Assembly (NCBI GenBank): GCA_023389035.1
Contig: JAEWFC010000030.1
Location: 1 to 64,000 of the forward strand
Length of the DNA stretch: 64,000 bases
Origin: Acidobacteriota bacterium
GTDB lineage: Bacteria > Acidobacteriota > Blastocatellia > Pyrinomonadales > Pyrinomonadaceae
Direction: 5' to 3'
Shown here one piece after another: positions 26,602 to 36,096 of the stretch; position 1 is the first letter of the stretch, and every line of letters begins with the position of its first letter. The notes below the pieces were generated by a model. It did no database searches. It was not told the DNA's origin and was given only the letters and a program-made list of their open reading frames with translations. A program made the translations under genes and the position numbers.

Positions 26602-27984
26602 TTAGAATTTACGCGTCTGCGGGTCGAGCGCATCACGAAGCCCGTCACCCAAAAAGTTTAGCGAGAAAAGCGTCAGCGCCATCGTCACGCCCGGAAAGAT
26701 CAGCTGCCAGGGGAATATCTGTATGTTCTTGATGCCGTCCGATGCGAGGCTGCCCCACGAGGCATACGGAGCCTGTACGCCAAGCCCGAGAAACGACAGA
26801 AATGCCTCCGTAAGCATCACGCTCGGCACCGTCAGCGTCGCATAAACGATCACCGGCCCGAGAGCGTTCGGGACCAGGTGGCGAAAGATTATGCCGAACG
26901 TCGAAACACCGGTAGCACGAGCTGCGAGGACGAACTCCTGATTCTTTAAGCTCAGGATCTGCCCGCGGACGACGCGTGCCATCGTCAGCCAAGAGACGAG
27001 TCCGAGAGCAAAGAACAATAGAAATATCTGTGCAAGCCCCTGACCGGCCGCGGCCATGAAGCCCTCGGCCATCTTGACCCCGAGGCCGCCGAGGAAAAGG
27101 TTATTTAGCCACAAATTGAACAGAATGGCCTCACCGATCACCGCGATCACGAAGATACCGAACAGCACCAAGAGGATCCTCATCAGCATCGGACTGATCC
27201 GGTCTGTGTAGGTTTCGATAATCCGTCGGTAGAGTTTCGAAGCAAGCCATGCGATCAGCAGCAGCGTTATCAGGATCGTGATGCCGACCGGTATCAGGCC
27301 GATAAGAACGTTCGTATTGGGGCCGCCAAATACTGACAAAAGAACGATCACGACCAGGATGTACGGGATCGAATAGATGATGTCGACGATACGCATCATT
27401 ATGTTGTCGATGCGGCCGCCAAGAAAGCCTGCAACGGCGCCCCACGACACGCCGACTATCAGCGAAACGATCGTTGAAATGATGCCGACCATCAGCGAGA
27501 TGCGGCCGCCCTGCAGCACGCGAGCAAGCAGGTCGCGTCCCTGATCGTCCGTCCCAAAGGGATGCATCAGCGACGGTGCGAATGAACGCACGCGTGCCCC
27601 GCCGTCTATCGCTGATGGAATATAGTCAGGCGTAAAGCCGTTAAGCCAATAGACCAGCGTCGGCCCGACCGCGACCAGCAGGACCATCAGCCAGACGGTC
27701 GCCAGGCCGAAGACCGCGAGCTTGTTCTTGAGCAGCCGCTTCCATGCGTCGGCCCACAGCGAGTTTCCGGTGCTTGTGCGGACCAGCCAGATCGCATACG
27801 CGGTCACTGCGAAGAACAGCACTAGAAATACGATCAGCCCGACCTCGGCGAAATAATCCGCACGCCAGCTCCAGTGCAGAACGATCAGCGAGACCGCTAC
27901 CAGCAGCAAGAAACCGAGACCGATCGACCCCTTTTTATAAAGGTCTTCCGTTTCGACGAGGTTGTCACCCTCAATGAATCCCAT
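26602..27984 (-). CDS. oppC: Oligopeptide ABC transporter permease, OppC type, enlarged
   Basis: An inner-membrane permease of 460 residues, clearly longer than the usual 300. Two hydrophobic helices lie near the N-terminus before the normal OppC N-domain (LWADAWKRLLKNKLAVFG). A membrane insertion of about 100 residues (roughly 215-315) interrupts the permease core. The conserved coupling loop follows (FVLAARATGVSTFGIIFRHLVPNAL). The end, FLGDGLRDALDPQTRKF, is typical. It lies 22 nt below oppB and 7 nt above oppD. Confidence 0.92.
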   Translation of the reverse strand: MGFIEGDNLVETEDLYKKGSIGLGFLLLVAVSLIVLHWSWRADYFAEVGLIVFLVLFFAVTAYAIWLVRTSTGNSLWADAWKRLLKNKLAVFGLATVWLMVLLVAVGPTLVYWLNGFTPDYIPSAIDGGARVRSFAPSLMHPFGTDDQGRDLLARVLQGGRISLMVGIISTIVSLIVGVSWGAVAGFLGGRIDNIMMRIVDIIYSIPYILVVIVLLSVFGGPNTNVLIGLIPVGITILITLLLIAWLASKLYRRIIETYTDRISPMLMRILLVLFGIFVIAVIGEAILFNLWLNNLFLGGLGVKMAEGFMAAAGQGLAQIFLLFFALGLVSWLTMARVVRGQILSLKNQEFVLAARATGVSTFGIIFRHLVPNALGPVIVYATLTVPSVMLTEAFLSFLGLGVQAPYASWGSLASDGIKNIQIFPWQLIFPGVTMALTLFSLNFLGDGLRDALDPQTRKF

Positions 27985-28006
27985 GCATTATCCTCATCTA
28001 ACAGGT

Positions 28007-28996
28007 TTATTCGTAACGGATACGCGGATCTAAAAATCCGTACGAGATGTCGACCAACAGGTTAAAAACCATTATCAGTATCGACAGAAAGGCTACAATG
28101 CCCAGCGTCAGCGGCTCATCGCGATTGAGAACCGACTGAATAAAGATGTTTCCAAGGCCCGGTATCGCAAAGACCTTTTCGACCACGACGGTTCCGGCGA
28201 GCAGTCCGGCGAGAGCAGGACCTGTGAACGAGATCACGGGAATGATGCCGCCGCGGAGCCCGTGTTTCAGCAGTACGGTCTTTTCATCGAGCCCTTTTGC
28301 TCGAGCGGTGCGAATGTAATCAGAACGCATCACCTCGAGCATTCCGGCACGTGTCAGGCGGGCGATATAAGCCATGTAGATCGCAGCCAGCGTGATGACC
28401 GGCAATATCAAATTAGATATTCCGCCCCAGCGAGCCGGCGGTAACAGGAAGAGCCACAGCGAAAAGACGATCACCAGAACCGGGCCGAGCACAAAGTTCG
28501 GCACCGAGAGCCCGAGCATGGCGGCAGTCATTGAGCCGTAATCCCATGGAGAATTTTGTTTGAGCGCGGCGATGTTTCCCGCGATCAGTCCAATTCCGAG
28601 AGCAAGAATGTATGCAAGGAAGCCGATAGTTGCGGAGTACGGCAGATGTGTAAAGATGATCTCGTTGACCGACTTGCCCAGATATTTAAGCGAGTCGCCG
28701 AAATCAAAACACTTGAAGTTCTGGTCGAATAAAATGAACCGCACGCCGGTCGTCGATGGGTTATCAGCCCCCACGGGCCGGCACGTCACGTTGCCGAGCA
28801 TGATGAAATATTGCTCGTACCACGGCCGGTCGAGACCGTATTTCCGCTTTATGTTTTCCTCGATCGCGGGCGGCAGTGTCTTTTCATCCGAATAGAAATT
28901 GCCGGGCGCCACGCGGATCAGTCCCCACGTCAGCGACACCACCAGCAACGCCATCGGGATGATTATCAGCAGCCTTCTTAATATAAAACTCAGCAT
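28007..28996 (-). CDS. oppB: Oligopeptide ABC transporter permease, OppB type
   Basis: A 329-residue permease with six membrane helices. The N-terminus (FILRRLLIIIPMALLVV) and the coupling loop (SDYIRTARAKGLDEKTVLLKHGLR) are typical of OppB/DppB. An extracytoplasmic segment between helices 1 and 2 contains two Cys (CRPVG and KCFDFG), possibly a disulfide. It begins 8 nt below the upstream substrate-binding-protein gene. Confidence 0.94.
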   Translation of the reverse strand: MLSFILRRLLIIIPMALLVVSLTWGLIRVAPGNFYSDEKTLPPAIEENIKRKYGLDRPWYEQYFIMLGNVTCRPVGADNPSTTGVRFILFDQNFKCFDFGDSLKYLGKSVNEIIFTHLPYSATIGFLAYILALGIGLIAGNIAALKQNSPWDYGSMTAAMLGLSVPNFVLGPVLVIVFSLWLFLLPPARWGGISNLILPVITLAAIYMAYIARLTRAGMLEVMRSDYIRTARAKGLDEKTVLLKHGLRGGIIPVISFTGPALAGLLAGTVVVEKVFAIPGLGNIFIQSVLNRDEPLTLGIVAFLSILIMVFNLLVDISYGFLDPRIRYE

Positions 28997-29004
28997 CGTT
29001 TAGT

Positions 29005-31116
29005 TTAGTTAGCGGCCCCTGATGTGTTCCCTGTCGTGGCTGCAGGTGCTGCCGCAGCGGCTTTCTTCGATTCCTGAAACGCCTTTTGCGTGGCGGTCAG
29101 CCGGTCGATCTGCGAATACACCCATTCGTCGCGATTCTTCATTATGTTGTCGACATCGACGTCCCATTTCGACTGGTCCTGCTCGATGTAAACAAATTTC
29201 CACGCGTGCAGCGTGCCTGGATTCGGGTATAGACCTTTCACGTACGGCTTCTTGATCCAATTGGTGGCCTGCGTTTGCAGCGGTATCACCGGCTGGTCCT
29301 GGATCATCATAAACTCGGCGCGTGCAAGCAGCTCGAACCGCTTCATTTCGTCGAGTTCCTTGTTAGCCTGATCCATGATCTTATCGAATTCCGGATTATG
29401 CCAGCCCGTCGAGCTGTCGTTGTTCTTCGAGTAAAAGAGATTAAGGAACGTGTACGGGTCCATATAATCGCCGACCCAGCCTGCACGGCCTAGCCCATTG
29501 TAGTCAAGCTCTTTGCGGACGTTCAGAAACGTCTTCCATTCCATGTTCTTGAGCTGAACCGTTACGCCCAAGTTCTGCTTCCACTGCGCCTGAATGAATT
29601 CCGCGACAGCTTTATTACTTTCAGATGTGTTGTACAGCAGTTCGACATCCGCGATCGGGAAGCTCGGCACACGCCAACCGTCGCCGTCCTTCTGCACCGG
29701 GAATCCTGCCTCGGTCAAAAGCTGGCGTGCCTTTTCAGGGTCAAATTTTCGCGCTTTCCATTTCTCAAGCGAGCTTCCCTGTTTTGCGAGCAATTCGGTG
29801 TAGACCTTGGTCCTCGCTTCCTCGTACTGCGGGAAAATGCCTTCAGGCGTGAAATCGACCAAGGGCTGCGTCGTCTTTCTAAACGTCGCCAATGCGTCGC
29901 GGTCGATCGCGAGAGCAAATGCCTGCCGCACCTTTAGGTTATCCATCGGCGGCTTGGTGACGTTGACAGTGTAGTATTCGATCGCGACCTCGGGATGATT
30001 AAGGTATTCATCCTTGTACTGCCGGATCATATCGTTCCAAGCGGCGGGCGGCGTGTGGTTGTAGATCGCATCGACCGAACCCGCTTTGTACAGGTTCATC
30101 ATCGTCGTCGCTTCTTCCAGCGGGTAAAACTCGATCCGGTCGAGCTTGACCATTTCAGCGTCCCAATAGTTCGGGTCTTTCTCGACTATTATCCGGTCGT
30201 ACGGGCGATGCTCGATCAGCTTGAACGGGCCGCTGGTAACGATGTTCGCGGGTTTGGTCCAATCCTTCCCAAACTTCTCGACGGTGCCCTGATGAACCAC
30301 GCGGAAAAACTGGTGGCCCAAAAGTCCGATAAAGAACGGTGCCGGTTGGATCAGCTTTATCCGGAGCGTGCGGTCATCAATGGCCTCGACGCCGAGATCT
30401 TCGGCACGAACGGGGACAAACTCCGCTCCTTCAGCCATCGCCTTCAGCTTTGGGTTCGATTCCAAGAGTTCGTTGCGTCCCTTTTCATCGCCCGGAACGG
30501 TCAGTCTTTCCGGCTCATCAAGAAACCTGTGAAACTCGCTATCGGGCCCGAACGCATCACCGGCGGCAGCATCTTCGGCGGGCGGAGTCTCTTCAAGGTC
30601 CCGTTTGGCTATAAACTTACCGTCCTTTTTCTTTACGAACGACTTCGCCGCATTAAAGCCTTCGGCATACTTGATGTAATAAGCGAGATAGGCGTTCTTT
30701 GCCGCGAGGTTCGGGTCCAATGCCCGTCGGAATGTATATACAAAATCTTTTGCTTTGATCGTCTCGCCGTTGGAGAATGTCGCGTCGGGCCGCAGCCTGA
30801 AAATATATTCGGTCGCCCCTGCTCCGATGTCCCAACTCTCCGCGATGCCGGGCATTGATTCCATCGTCTTCGGGTGGTATTCGACCAAACCGTCGTGGAT
30901 CGCCATCAAAACACGTGCCTCAGGCTGTCCGGTCGGGATGGCAGGGTCGAGCGATTCCGGCTCGGAACCGGATATATATCTTAATGTATTGTCGTCCGGA
31001 GCGACCGTTTTACCGTAAAAACGGCTTGAGGCTTGAGTAGAGCAGCCTATGAAAAAGCTTGATAAGAGAACAACTGCGAGAAAAGTGCCGGCTTTTGATA
31101 AACCTAATGTTTTCAT
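29005..31116 (-). CDS. oppA: Peptide ABC transporter substrate-binding lipoprotein 1
   Basis: A 703-residue SBP_bac_5 lipoprotein that captures peptides for OppBCDF. The lipobox is FFIGC. The opening SGSEPESLDPAIPTGQ and later VRQAFALAIDRDAL are family marks. A charged insertion of about 85 residues (around 145-230, Lys/Glu/Asp-rich) interrupts the N-terminal lobe, and an Ala-rich tail ends the protein. ATG 31116 is supported by GGAG at 9 nt; an upstream start at 31140 is unlikely. It is the gene directly before oppB. Confidence 0.92.
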   Translation of the reverse strand: MKTLGLSKAGTFLAVVLLSSFFIGCSTQASSRFYGKTVAPDDNTLRYISGSEPESLDPAIPTGQPEARVLMAIHDGLVEYHPKTMESMPGIAESWDIGAGATEYIFRLRPDATFSNGETIKAKDFVYTFRRALDPNLAAKNAYLAYYIKYAEGFNAAKSFVKKKDGKFIAKRDLEETPPAEDAAAGDAFGPDSEFHRFLDEPERLTVPGDEKGRNELLESNPKLKAMAEGAEFVPVRAEDLGVEAIDDRTLRIKLIQPAPFFIGLLGHQFFRVVHQGTVEKFGKDWTKPANIVTSGPFKLIEHRPYDRIIVEKDPNYWDAEMVKLDRIEFYPLEEATTMMNLYKAGSVDAIYNHTPPAAWNDMIRQYKDEYLNHPEVAIEYYTVNVTKPPMDNLKVRQAFALAIDRDALATFRKTTQPLVDFTPEGIFPQYEEARTKVYTELLAKQGSSLEKWKARKFDPEKARQLLTEAGFPVQKDGDGWRVPSFPIADVELLYNTSESNKAVAEFIQAQWKQNLGVTVQLKNMEWKTFLNVRKELDYNGLGRAGWVGDYMDPYTFLNLFYSKNNDSSTGWHNPEFDKIMDQANKELDEMKRFELLARAEFMMIQDQPVIPLQTQATNWIKKPYVKGLYPNPGTLHAWKFVYIEQDQSKWDVDVDNIMKNRDEWVYSQIDRLTATQKAFQESKKAAAAAPAATTGNTSGAAN

Positions 31117-31221
31117 AGTAATGCTCCGTCTTGACCGCATACTTCGGGTCTAACGCTTAACTAAAGGAGAGAAACCCTTTTAGGCCGGCATGGGGCGTGG
31201 GCCGATCAATAAGGGGCTTGA

Positions 31222-33039
31222 CTACGATTCAGCCCGGGGCTGTTTCGGTTGCCAACTGTTGTCAATACGAACGTTGCGAAGCAGCGGTGCATCAAGCACG
31301 TTCATATCGAAACCGATTATGTACGGTTTGACCAATGAGTATGAGGTCGGGAAATAAAGCGGTATTCCCTCAAGCTCAAATATCGCGATCTCTTCTGTCA
31401 GCGTTTCCGGTACACCGGTTGATTCGGGTGTTTCCGTCGCAGTGTTGGTATTCGCTATGCCCGTGTTGACTGCGTCCGGCGGGATGACGCCCGGCTTTGG
31501 CTCGGTCTGCCGATCGCCGAAAAGAGCTGTCATTCCGGTTGCCTCATCCGCCGTCGGCAATACCACACCGCGCCGGATCAGATCGTAATCGCCTGAAACG
31601 TTTGCTTCCTCTAATTCCTGTTGGTCTTTTACGATGATCTCGGTCTCAAGGTTTAGATTCTGCTTCCACATCCGTGCAACCGACCGCGCGACACGCTGCT
31701 GCGTATCATTTCGATTTACCACTAGACGGATCGTCGGAAATTCTTCACCTTCAGGGAATCCTGCATCATCAAGCAGATCAAGCGCCTGCTGGCGGTCCTG
31801 TGCGAGCTTCGTCTGCGACCCGGTCGAGAAAGGCAGGAAAGACATTGCCGGACGCGTCGTCCCGGCTAGATCGCCTTCCGTAAGACGCTCGCGATCGATG
31901 GCGATCGCCAGCGCACGCCGGACTCGGCGGTCGTCAAACGGAGCATTCTTAGTGTTCACCTTATAAAAGTTCAACGCCGCAAAGGTGCCCTTGCGAAAAT
32001 CCTCGTATGGCTCCAAAAGCTTCAACGCGAGCGGTTCAAAATTGGCGTTGGTTATCGCGTCGAGTTCACCGTTTCGATACGCGATCAGTGCATCCTCGGC
32101 CCTTGCTGCCGGTTTGAAAATAACTCGATCGAGCGCTACCGCTTCGCGGTTCCAATAGGTCTCGGACCGCTCAAGCGTTAGCGATGTCTCATCGGCGGCA
32201 GTAAGTTTGAACGCTCCGTTCGAAACAATGCCTGGCCCGAATTTGGTCGAAGCGAGTTCCTTTTCAGTCGACCTGACCGGGAGAAAGATCGGATTCGCAA
32301 CAAGCCGCGGTAGGTCCTTGTCCGGCTTTATCAGTTCGACAACGAGCGTGCGATCGTCCTCGGCCCTAAAGCCCTTGCGCTCGGACGGCTTCCTGTCGGT
32401 AGCGGCTGCGGTATTAGTGTTGGGATCCTGCCCCGTTACGGTTGCCTGTGGTTGAACAGCCACGGGATCAGCCGCATCCTGCTGGTACGCTTCCGCGGCG
32501 AAATCCGTTTCGGGTGGTGCGGCTGTCGAACCAGTTCCCTTCGAGGCGGGCTGCTTAGCTCCGACAATGTTTGCCGTTAGCTGTGTGTTCGCGGCCCGCT
32601 CCCCGAGCGTTGCCCAGCGTGACCACGCATTCACAAAATCCTGTGCCGTAACCCGGCGGCCGTCGCTCCATACCGCATTCTCGCGGATAATGAACGTCCA
32701 CGTGCGCAGATCGTCTGACGATTCCCACTTCTCCGCTACACCGGGTACCGCCTGCAGCGTTTGCGGATCTAGCTCCGTTAAACCTTCATACATCGCCCGC
32801 ACGATGTCGGTCTCAGGTGCCGCAGCCGCGCGTGCCGGGTCTAGGTGCAGCGGCATTCGGCCATTGCTCCATCGGAATTCTTGTTTTGGCGGAGGCGGTG
32901 TTACGGCAAAGAATGTATTTGAAGCGGGAGAAGTTATCTGTGAGCACGCCGCGGTCAGTGCTATTAGCAGTATCAATGCGAAATGGCGAAACGCTGACGT
33001 CTTAGCCGTTCGTTTCTCACTGATCGCGATCTTTACCAT
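31222..33039 (-). CDS. Peptide ABC transporter substrate-binding lipoprotein 2
   Basis: A 605-residue SBP_bac_5 lipoprotein, distinct from its neighbour. The lipobox is LTAAC. Family marks include MPLHLDPARAAA and RVRRALAIAIDRERL. Between about residues 155 and 215 is a low-complexity Ala/Thr/Gln-rich insertion, at about the place where the first binding protein has its charged insertion. ATG 33039 was chosen; the frame also has a TTG at 33051. Either way the start overlaps the 3' end of coaE (22 nt for 33039), so translation may be coupled. A 105-nt gap to SBP1 leaves room for a separate promoter. Confidence 0.87.
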   Translation of the reverse strand: MVKIAISEKRTAKTSAFRHFALILLIALTAACSQITSPASNTFFAVTPPPPKQEFRWSNGRMPLHLDPARAAAAPETDIVRAMYEGLTELDPQTLQAVPGVAEKWESSDDLRTWTFIIRENAVWSDGRRVTAQDFVNAWSRWATLGERAANTQLTANIVGAKQPASKGTGSTAAPPETDFAAEAYQQDAADPVAVQPQATVTGQDPNTNTAAATDRKPSERKGFRAEDDRTLVVELIKPDKDLPRLVANPIFLPVRSTEKELASTKFGPGIVSNGAFKLTAADETSLTLERSETYWNREAVALDRVIFKPAARAEDALIAYRNGELDAITNANFEPLALKLLEPYEDFRKGTFAALNFYKVNTKNAPFDDRRVRRALAIAIDRERLTEGDLAGTTRPAMSFLPFSTGSQTKLAQDRQQALDLLDDAGFPEGEEFPTIRLVVNRNDTQQRVARSVARMWKQNLNLETEIIVKDQQELEEANVSGDYDLIRRGVVLPTADEATGMTALFGDRQTEPKPGVIPPDAVNTGIANTNTATETPESTGVPETLTEEIAIFELEGIPLYFPTSYSLVKPYIIGFDMNVLDAPLLRNVRIDNSWQPKQPRAES

Positions 33040-33655
33040 GCGCTGCGTCAATAGGGTCGAGGTTCTTCAGTTCGTCAAATATCTGCAGCACCTGTTGTCG
33101 GGTCGCCGCGATGTCATCCGACGTATCTATCAGAAAGTCCGCGTATCTTTTCTTCTCGTCCTGCGGCATCTGTGAGGCAATGCGTCGTCCGGCTTCATCT
33201 CGTGAAAATCCGTCCCTCCGCATCAGTCTCGATAGTTGGATGTCTGCATTACACCACACAACGATCAATTTGTTAAATCTCTTGTAACCCCCTGACTCGA
33301 TCATTAGGGCCGCGTCGATGATCGCGATGCCATCCGGGTCGCTCTCTTCGACGTTGTCGAGCCATTCATTCTGTCGTGCGATGACACGCGGATGAACTAT
33401 GGAATTCAAAAGCTGCCGCTTCGTCTCATCGGCAAAGACGACCGCACCCAGAGCCGATCGGTCGAGAGAACCATCGGGCAAAACAACCTCGCTGCCGAAA
33501 GCCTCCACAATATCCTGAAAGGCGTTGGTTCCGGGCTCAACGACCTCACGCGCCGTCTTGTCCGCGTCGAGAACGTGGCATCCCAGTTCGCGGAAAATCC
33601 CGCAAACGGTCGACTTACCGACGGCGATCGAACCTGTCAGGCCAACCTTCAGCAT
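33017..33655 (-). CDS. coaE: Dephospho-CoA kinase
   Basis: The last enzyme of coenzyme A synthesis, phosphorylating the 3'-OH of the ribose of dephospho-CoA. The 212 residues include the P-loop GSIAVGKS (8-15), the DADKTARE segment for CoA binding and the LID region RLMRRDGFSRDEAGRRI. Length is normal. It sits 9 nt below mazG and overlaps the next gene. Confidence 0.95.
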   Translation of the reverse strand: MLKVGLTGSIAVGKSTVCGIFRELGCHVLDADKTAREVVEPGTNAFQDIVEAFGSEVVLPDGSLDRSALGAVVFADETKRQLLNSIVHPRVIARQNEWLDNVEESDPDGIAIIDAALMIESGGYKRFNKLIVVWCNADIQLSRLMRRDGFSRDEAGRRIASQMPQDEKKRYADFLIDTSDDIAATRQQVLQIFDELKNLDPIDAAHGKDRDQ

Positions 33656-33664
33656 AGGCCCGGT

Positions 33665-33964
33665 TCAACGGCTGTGTCGCTTTGCCAGTTTGTCTACGTT
33701 GTATTCGGCGATCTCTTCGAGCGTGATCTCAAGCTCATCGGCACAAGCGGAGATGTACCAGAGCACGTCGCCGAGTTCATCCAGCAGCTTCGCTCTGACG
33801 TCGTCATTCAAAACGCCGCCGTGATCACGCTGGATCTTTTTGACGATATTCGCAACCTCGCCTGCCTCACCTGCAAGGCCGAGCGTCGGGTATTCGAGAT
33901 TGCTCAAGCGGCGGGGATAGAGAGCCGTCTGGCTCGCTGCTTCCTGATATTCTTTGAAGTTCAT
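33665..33964 (-). CDS. MazG-like nucleotide pyrophosphohydrolase
   Basis: A 99-residue all-helical MazG-fold protein. Metal ligands show as GEAGEVANIVKK (ExxE) and DELGDVLWY (ExxD). Such small MazG proteins hydrolyse (d)NTPs or related nucleotides to monophosphates; the substrate here is unknown. It lies between folD (13 nt) and coaE (9 nt) in the same operon. Confidence 0.9.
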   Translation of the reverse strand: MNFKEYQEAASQTALYPRRLSNLEYPTLGLAGEAGEVANIVKKIQRDHGGVLNDDVRAKLLDELGDVLWYISACADELEITLEEIAEYNVDKLAKRHSR

Positions 33965-33977
33965 AAATGAAAATTGA

Positions 33978-34907
33978 TCAGATCTCTCGGCGTGCCTTCG
34001 CCGCGTCGACCGTGTTTCGCATCAGCATCGCGATCGTCAGCAGTCCGACGCCGCCCGGAACAGGCGTGAACGCCCCGGCCTTTTCCTGTGCGTCACGCGG
34101 ATTCACATCGCCGACCAGCGTAAAGCCGCGTTTCTCGATGGCCGCGAGTCGCTTCGGCAGCTCTTCTTCTGAAAAAAGCCCTCTCGCCTCTTCCGGGTCC
34201 GACACATTATTAATACCTACATCGATAACCGTCGCTCCCTCTCGAATGTGTTCGCCGCGGATAAAGCCCGTCCGGCCGATCGCGGCGACGAGTATGTCTG
34301 CCTGGTTCGTGATGAACGCGAGGTCACGGGTTCTCGAATGGCAGATCGTAACGGTCGCATTTTCTTTCAGAAGCAAAGCGGCCATCGGTTTTCCGACGAT
34401 ATTGCTTCGGCCTACGACGACGGCATGCCGGCCAGCGATCTCGATGCCCGAACGTTTTAAGATCTCGATCACTCCCGCCGGCGTACACGGAGCAAGCGTC
34501 CGCTGTCCCTGCGAAAGCCGTCCGACATTTATAGGGTGAAATCCGTCAACGTCCTTTTGCGGATCGATCGCTTCTAATATTTTCGTCTCGTCTATATGCT
34601 TGGGCAGCGGCAGCTGGACGAGAATGCCATCAACCTTCTCATCAGCGTTCAATTCGCGTACGACCGCCAACAGTTCGTCCTCTGTGGTCGATTCGCTCAG
34701 ATGGCGGTGTTCGGAGATCAGGCCCAGCTCTTCAGAGGTCTTGACCTTGTTCCCGACATAAACGGCCGACGCGGGATCTTCGCCGACACGCACTGCGGCC
34801 AGGCACGGCGAAAAACCGTGGACCTCGCGAAGGTCGGCGACCTCAGCCGCGATCTCGGCCTTGATCGTTGCCGCGATCTCGCGGCCGTTCAGTATCTTTG
34901 CTGGCAT
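33978..34907 (-). CDS. folD: Bifunctional methylene-THF dehydrogenase/methenyl-THF cyclohydrolase
   Basis: A 309-residue cytoplasmic enzyme that interconverts 5,10-methylene-THF and 10-formyl-THF. The active-site Tyr/Lys pair is Y50-VGN-K54. The DGILVQLPLP signature follows, then GRSNIVGKPMAALL of the NADP-binding domain. It is slightly longer than the E. coli form. It opens a long minus-strand run (folD, mazG, coaE, then peptide-uptake genes). Confidence 0.96.
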   Translation of the reverse strand: MPAKILNGREIAATIKAEIAAEVADLREVHGFSPCLAAVRVGEDPASAVYVGNKVKTSEELGLISEHRHLSESTTEDELLAVVRELNADEKVDGILVQLPLPKHIDETKILEAIDPQKDVDGFHPINVGRLSQGQRTLAPCTPAGVIEILKRSGIEIAGRHAVVVGRSNIVGKPMAALLLKENATVTICHSRTRDLAFITNQADILVAAIGRTGFIRGEHIREGATVIDVGINNVSDPEEARGLFSEEELPKRLAAIEKRGFTLVGDVNPRDAQEKAGAFTPVPGGVGLLTIAMLMRNTVDAAKARREI

Positions 34908-35021
34908 AAGAAATGAGATTTTACAGGAAGTTCGCCCGGATTGTCAGTTTGGTAGTGGCAAGAACGCAGAAGACAGCAAAAAACCGGTGGCACATACGTC
35001 ATCATTTTGATCAAAACGCCC

Positions 35022-36005
35022 ATGTTTACTCACTCACATCGCAACATCGATCCTCGCCGCAACACGTCGAACGCACGCCGTGCAGTCGTGATGATGATCG
35101 CAGTATCGATCGTCATCGCATTCCTCGGCACAATGGTTTACGGAACGCCGCAGGATCTTTCGGTCTATCGCCCTGAGACATCCGTTTGGTACAAGCAAGG
35201 CCAAAATGATGCTGGCGGATTTTCAGCGATCAAGTGGGGACTGGATTCTGACATCCCGACGCCCGGCGATTTCGACGGCGACGGCATCGAAGACGCTGCG
35301 GTCTGGCGGCCGGCCGACGGTACCTGGTACATCCTGCGAAGCTCAAACGGCCTGCCGCTTTACATCAAGTGGGGGATGACAACCGTCCATCCGACCGGCG
35401 GCCTGCCCGACGTTCCCGTTGCGACCGATTTTGATGGTGATGGCACGACGGACATCGCGGTCTGGCGTCCCGATAATGGCTTTTGGTATGTGCTTCGATC
35501 TTCAGCAGGGTTCGATCAGCAGCAGGCAATGAGCTTTTGCTGGGGACGGCTCGGCGACGTGCCCGTTCCCGCCGATTACGACGGCGACGGCCGCTCGGAC
35601 TTCGCGATCTTCCGCTCGTGGGAGAACCGCTGGTACATCTTCGAAACCGAAAGCGGCAACTGGAGCACTCATCATTTTGGCCGGGCAGGCGAAGACCTGC
35701 TTGTTCCTGCCGATTACACCGGCGACGGTAAGGCCGACATCGCGATCTATCGCAGCGGCACCTGGTGGGTTCGCAGCAGCGAGACCGGGGAAGCAGAAGT
35801 TTTCGAGATGGGATTTGCCGACAGCCTGCCGGTTCCGGCGGATTACGACGGCGACGGCCAGACCGATTTCGCCGTGTGGCGTGACGGCACCTGGTACATA
35901 TATGACAGCGGCGAGCCGCGGCTCCGTTCGCTCAGGTTCGGCAGGGCGGGCGACGTTCCGACAAATTCACTCAGAGCGAAGCAAAGTATCGTAGCAGTTC
36001 CCTAA
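35022..36005 (+). CDS. Exported DGDG/WY repeat protein
   Basis: A 327-residue protein. An N-terminal charged stretch and one membrane/signal helix (VVMMIAVSIVIAFLGTMVYG, residues about 22-41) are followed by about six repeats of roughly 40-45 residues. Each has a DFDGDGxxDxAVWRP loop, then WYxxxSS, then a WG..D.PVP joint. The DxDGDG loops resemble calcium-binding VCBS/FG-GAP blades, so a beta-propeller is likely. The same repeat forms the tail of the M36 peptidase. ATG 35022 was chosen over a TTG at 35007; no clear ribosome site. Function unknown, extracellular or surface role likely. Confidence 0.85.
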   Translation: MFTHSHRNIDPRRNTSNARRAVVMMIAVSIVIAFLGTMVYGTPQDLSVYRPETSVWYKQGQNDAGGFSAIKWGLDSDIPTPGDFDGDGIEDAAVWRPADGTWYILRSSNGLPLYIKWGMTTVHPTGGLPDVPVATDFDGDGTTDIAVWRPDNGFWYVLRSSAGFDQQQAMSFCWGRLGDVPVPADYDGDGRSDFAIFRSWENRWYIFETESGNWSTHHFGRAGEDLLVPADYTGDGKADIAIYRSGTWWVRSSETGEAEVFEMGFADSLPVPADYDGDGQTDFAVWRDGTWYIYDSGEPRLRSLRFGRAGDVPTNSLRAKQSIVAVP

Positions 36006-36038
36006 GTGTTCCCCCGAAATGGCCATTACGGCGATCGA

Positions 36039-36064
36039 GGAAGCTTTTCGAAGCTTCCTTTTTT
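36039..36064 (+). terminator. Rho-independent terminator
   Basis: GGAAGCTT (36039-36046), tetraloop TTCG, AAGCTTCC (36051-36058), then six T. It ends the DGDG-repeat gene and lies 33 nt before the transglycosylase gene. Confidence 0.92.
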
Positions 36065-36096
36065 GTTTGGCCGGAAGCGTCAGTTAGAATCTGCTT

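Noticed and set aside
34988..35005. TGGCAC before the DGDG-repeat gene as a fourth -24/-12 promoter
   Set aside because: The five bases after it are not followed by TTGC or a near match.
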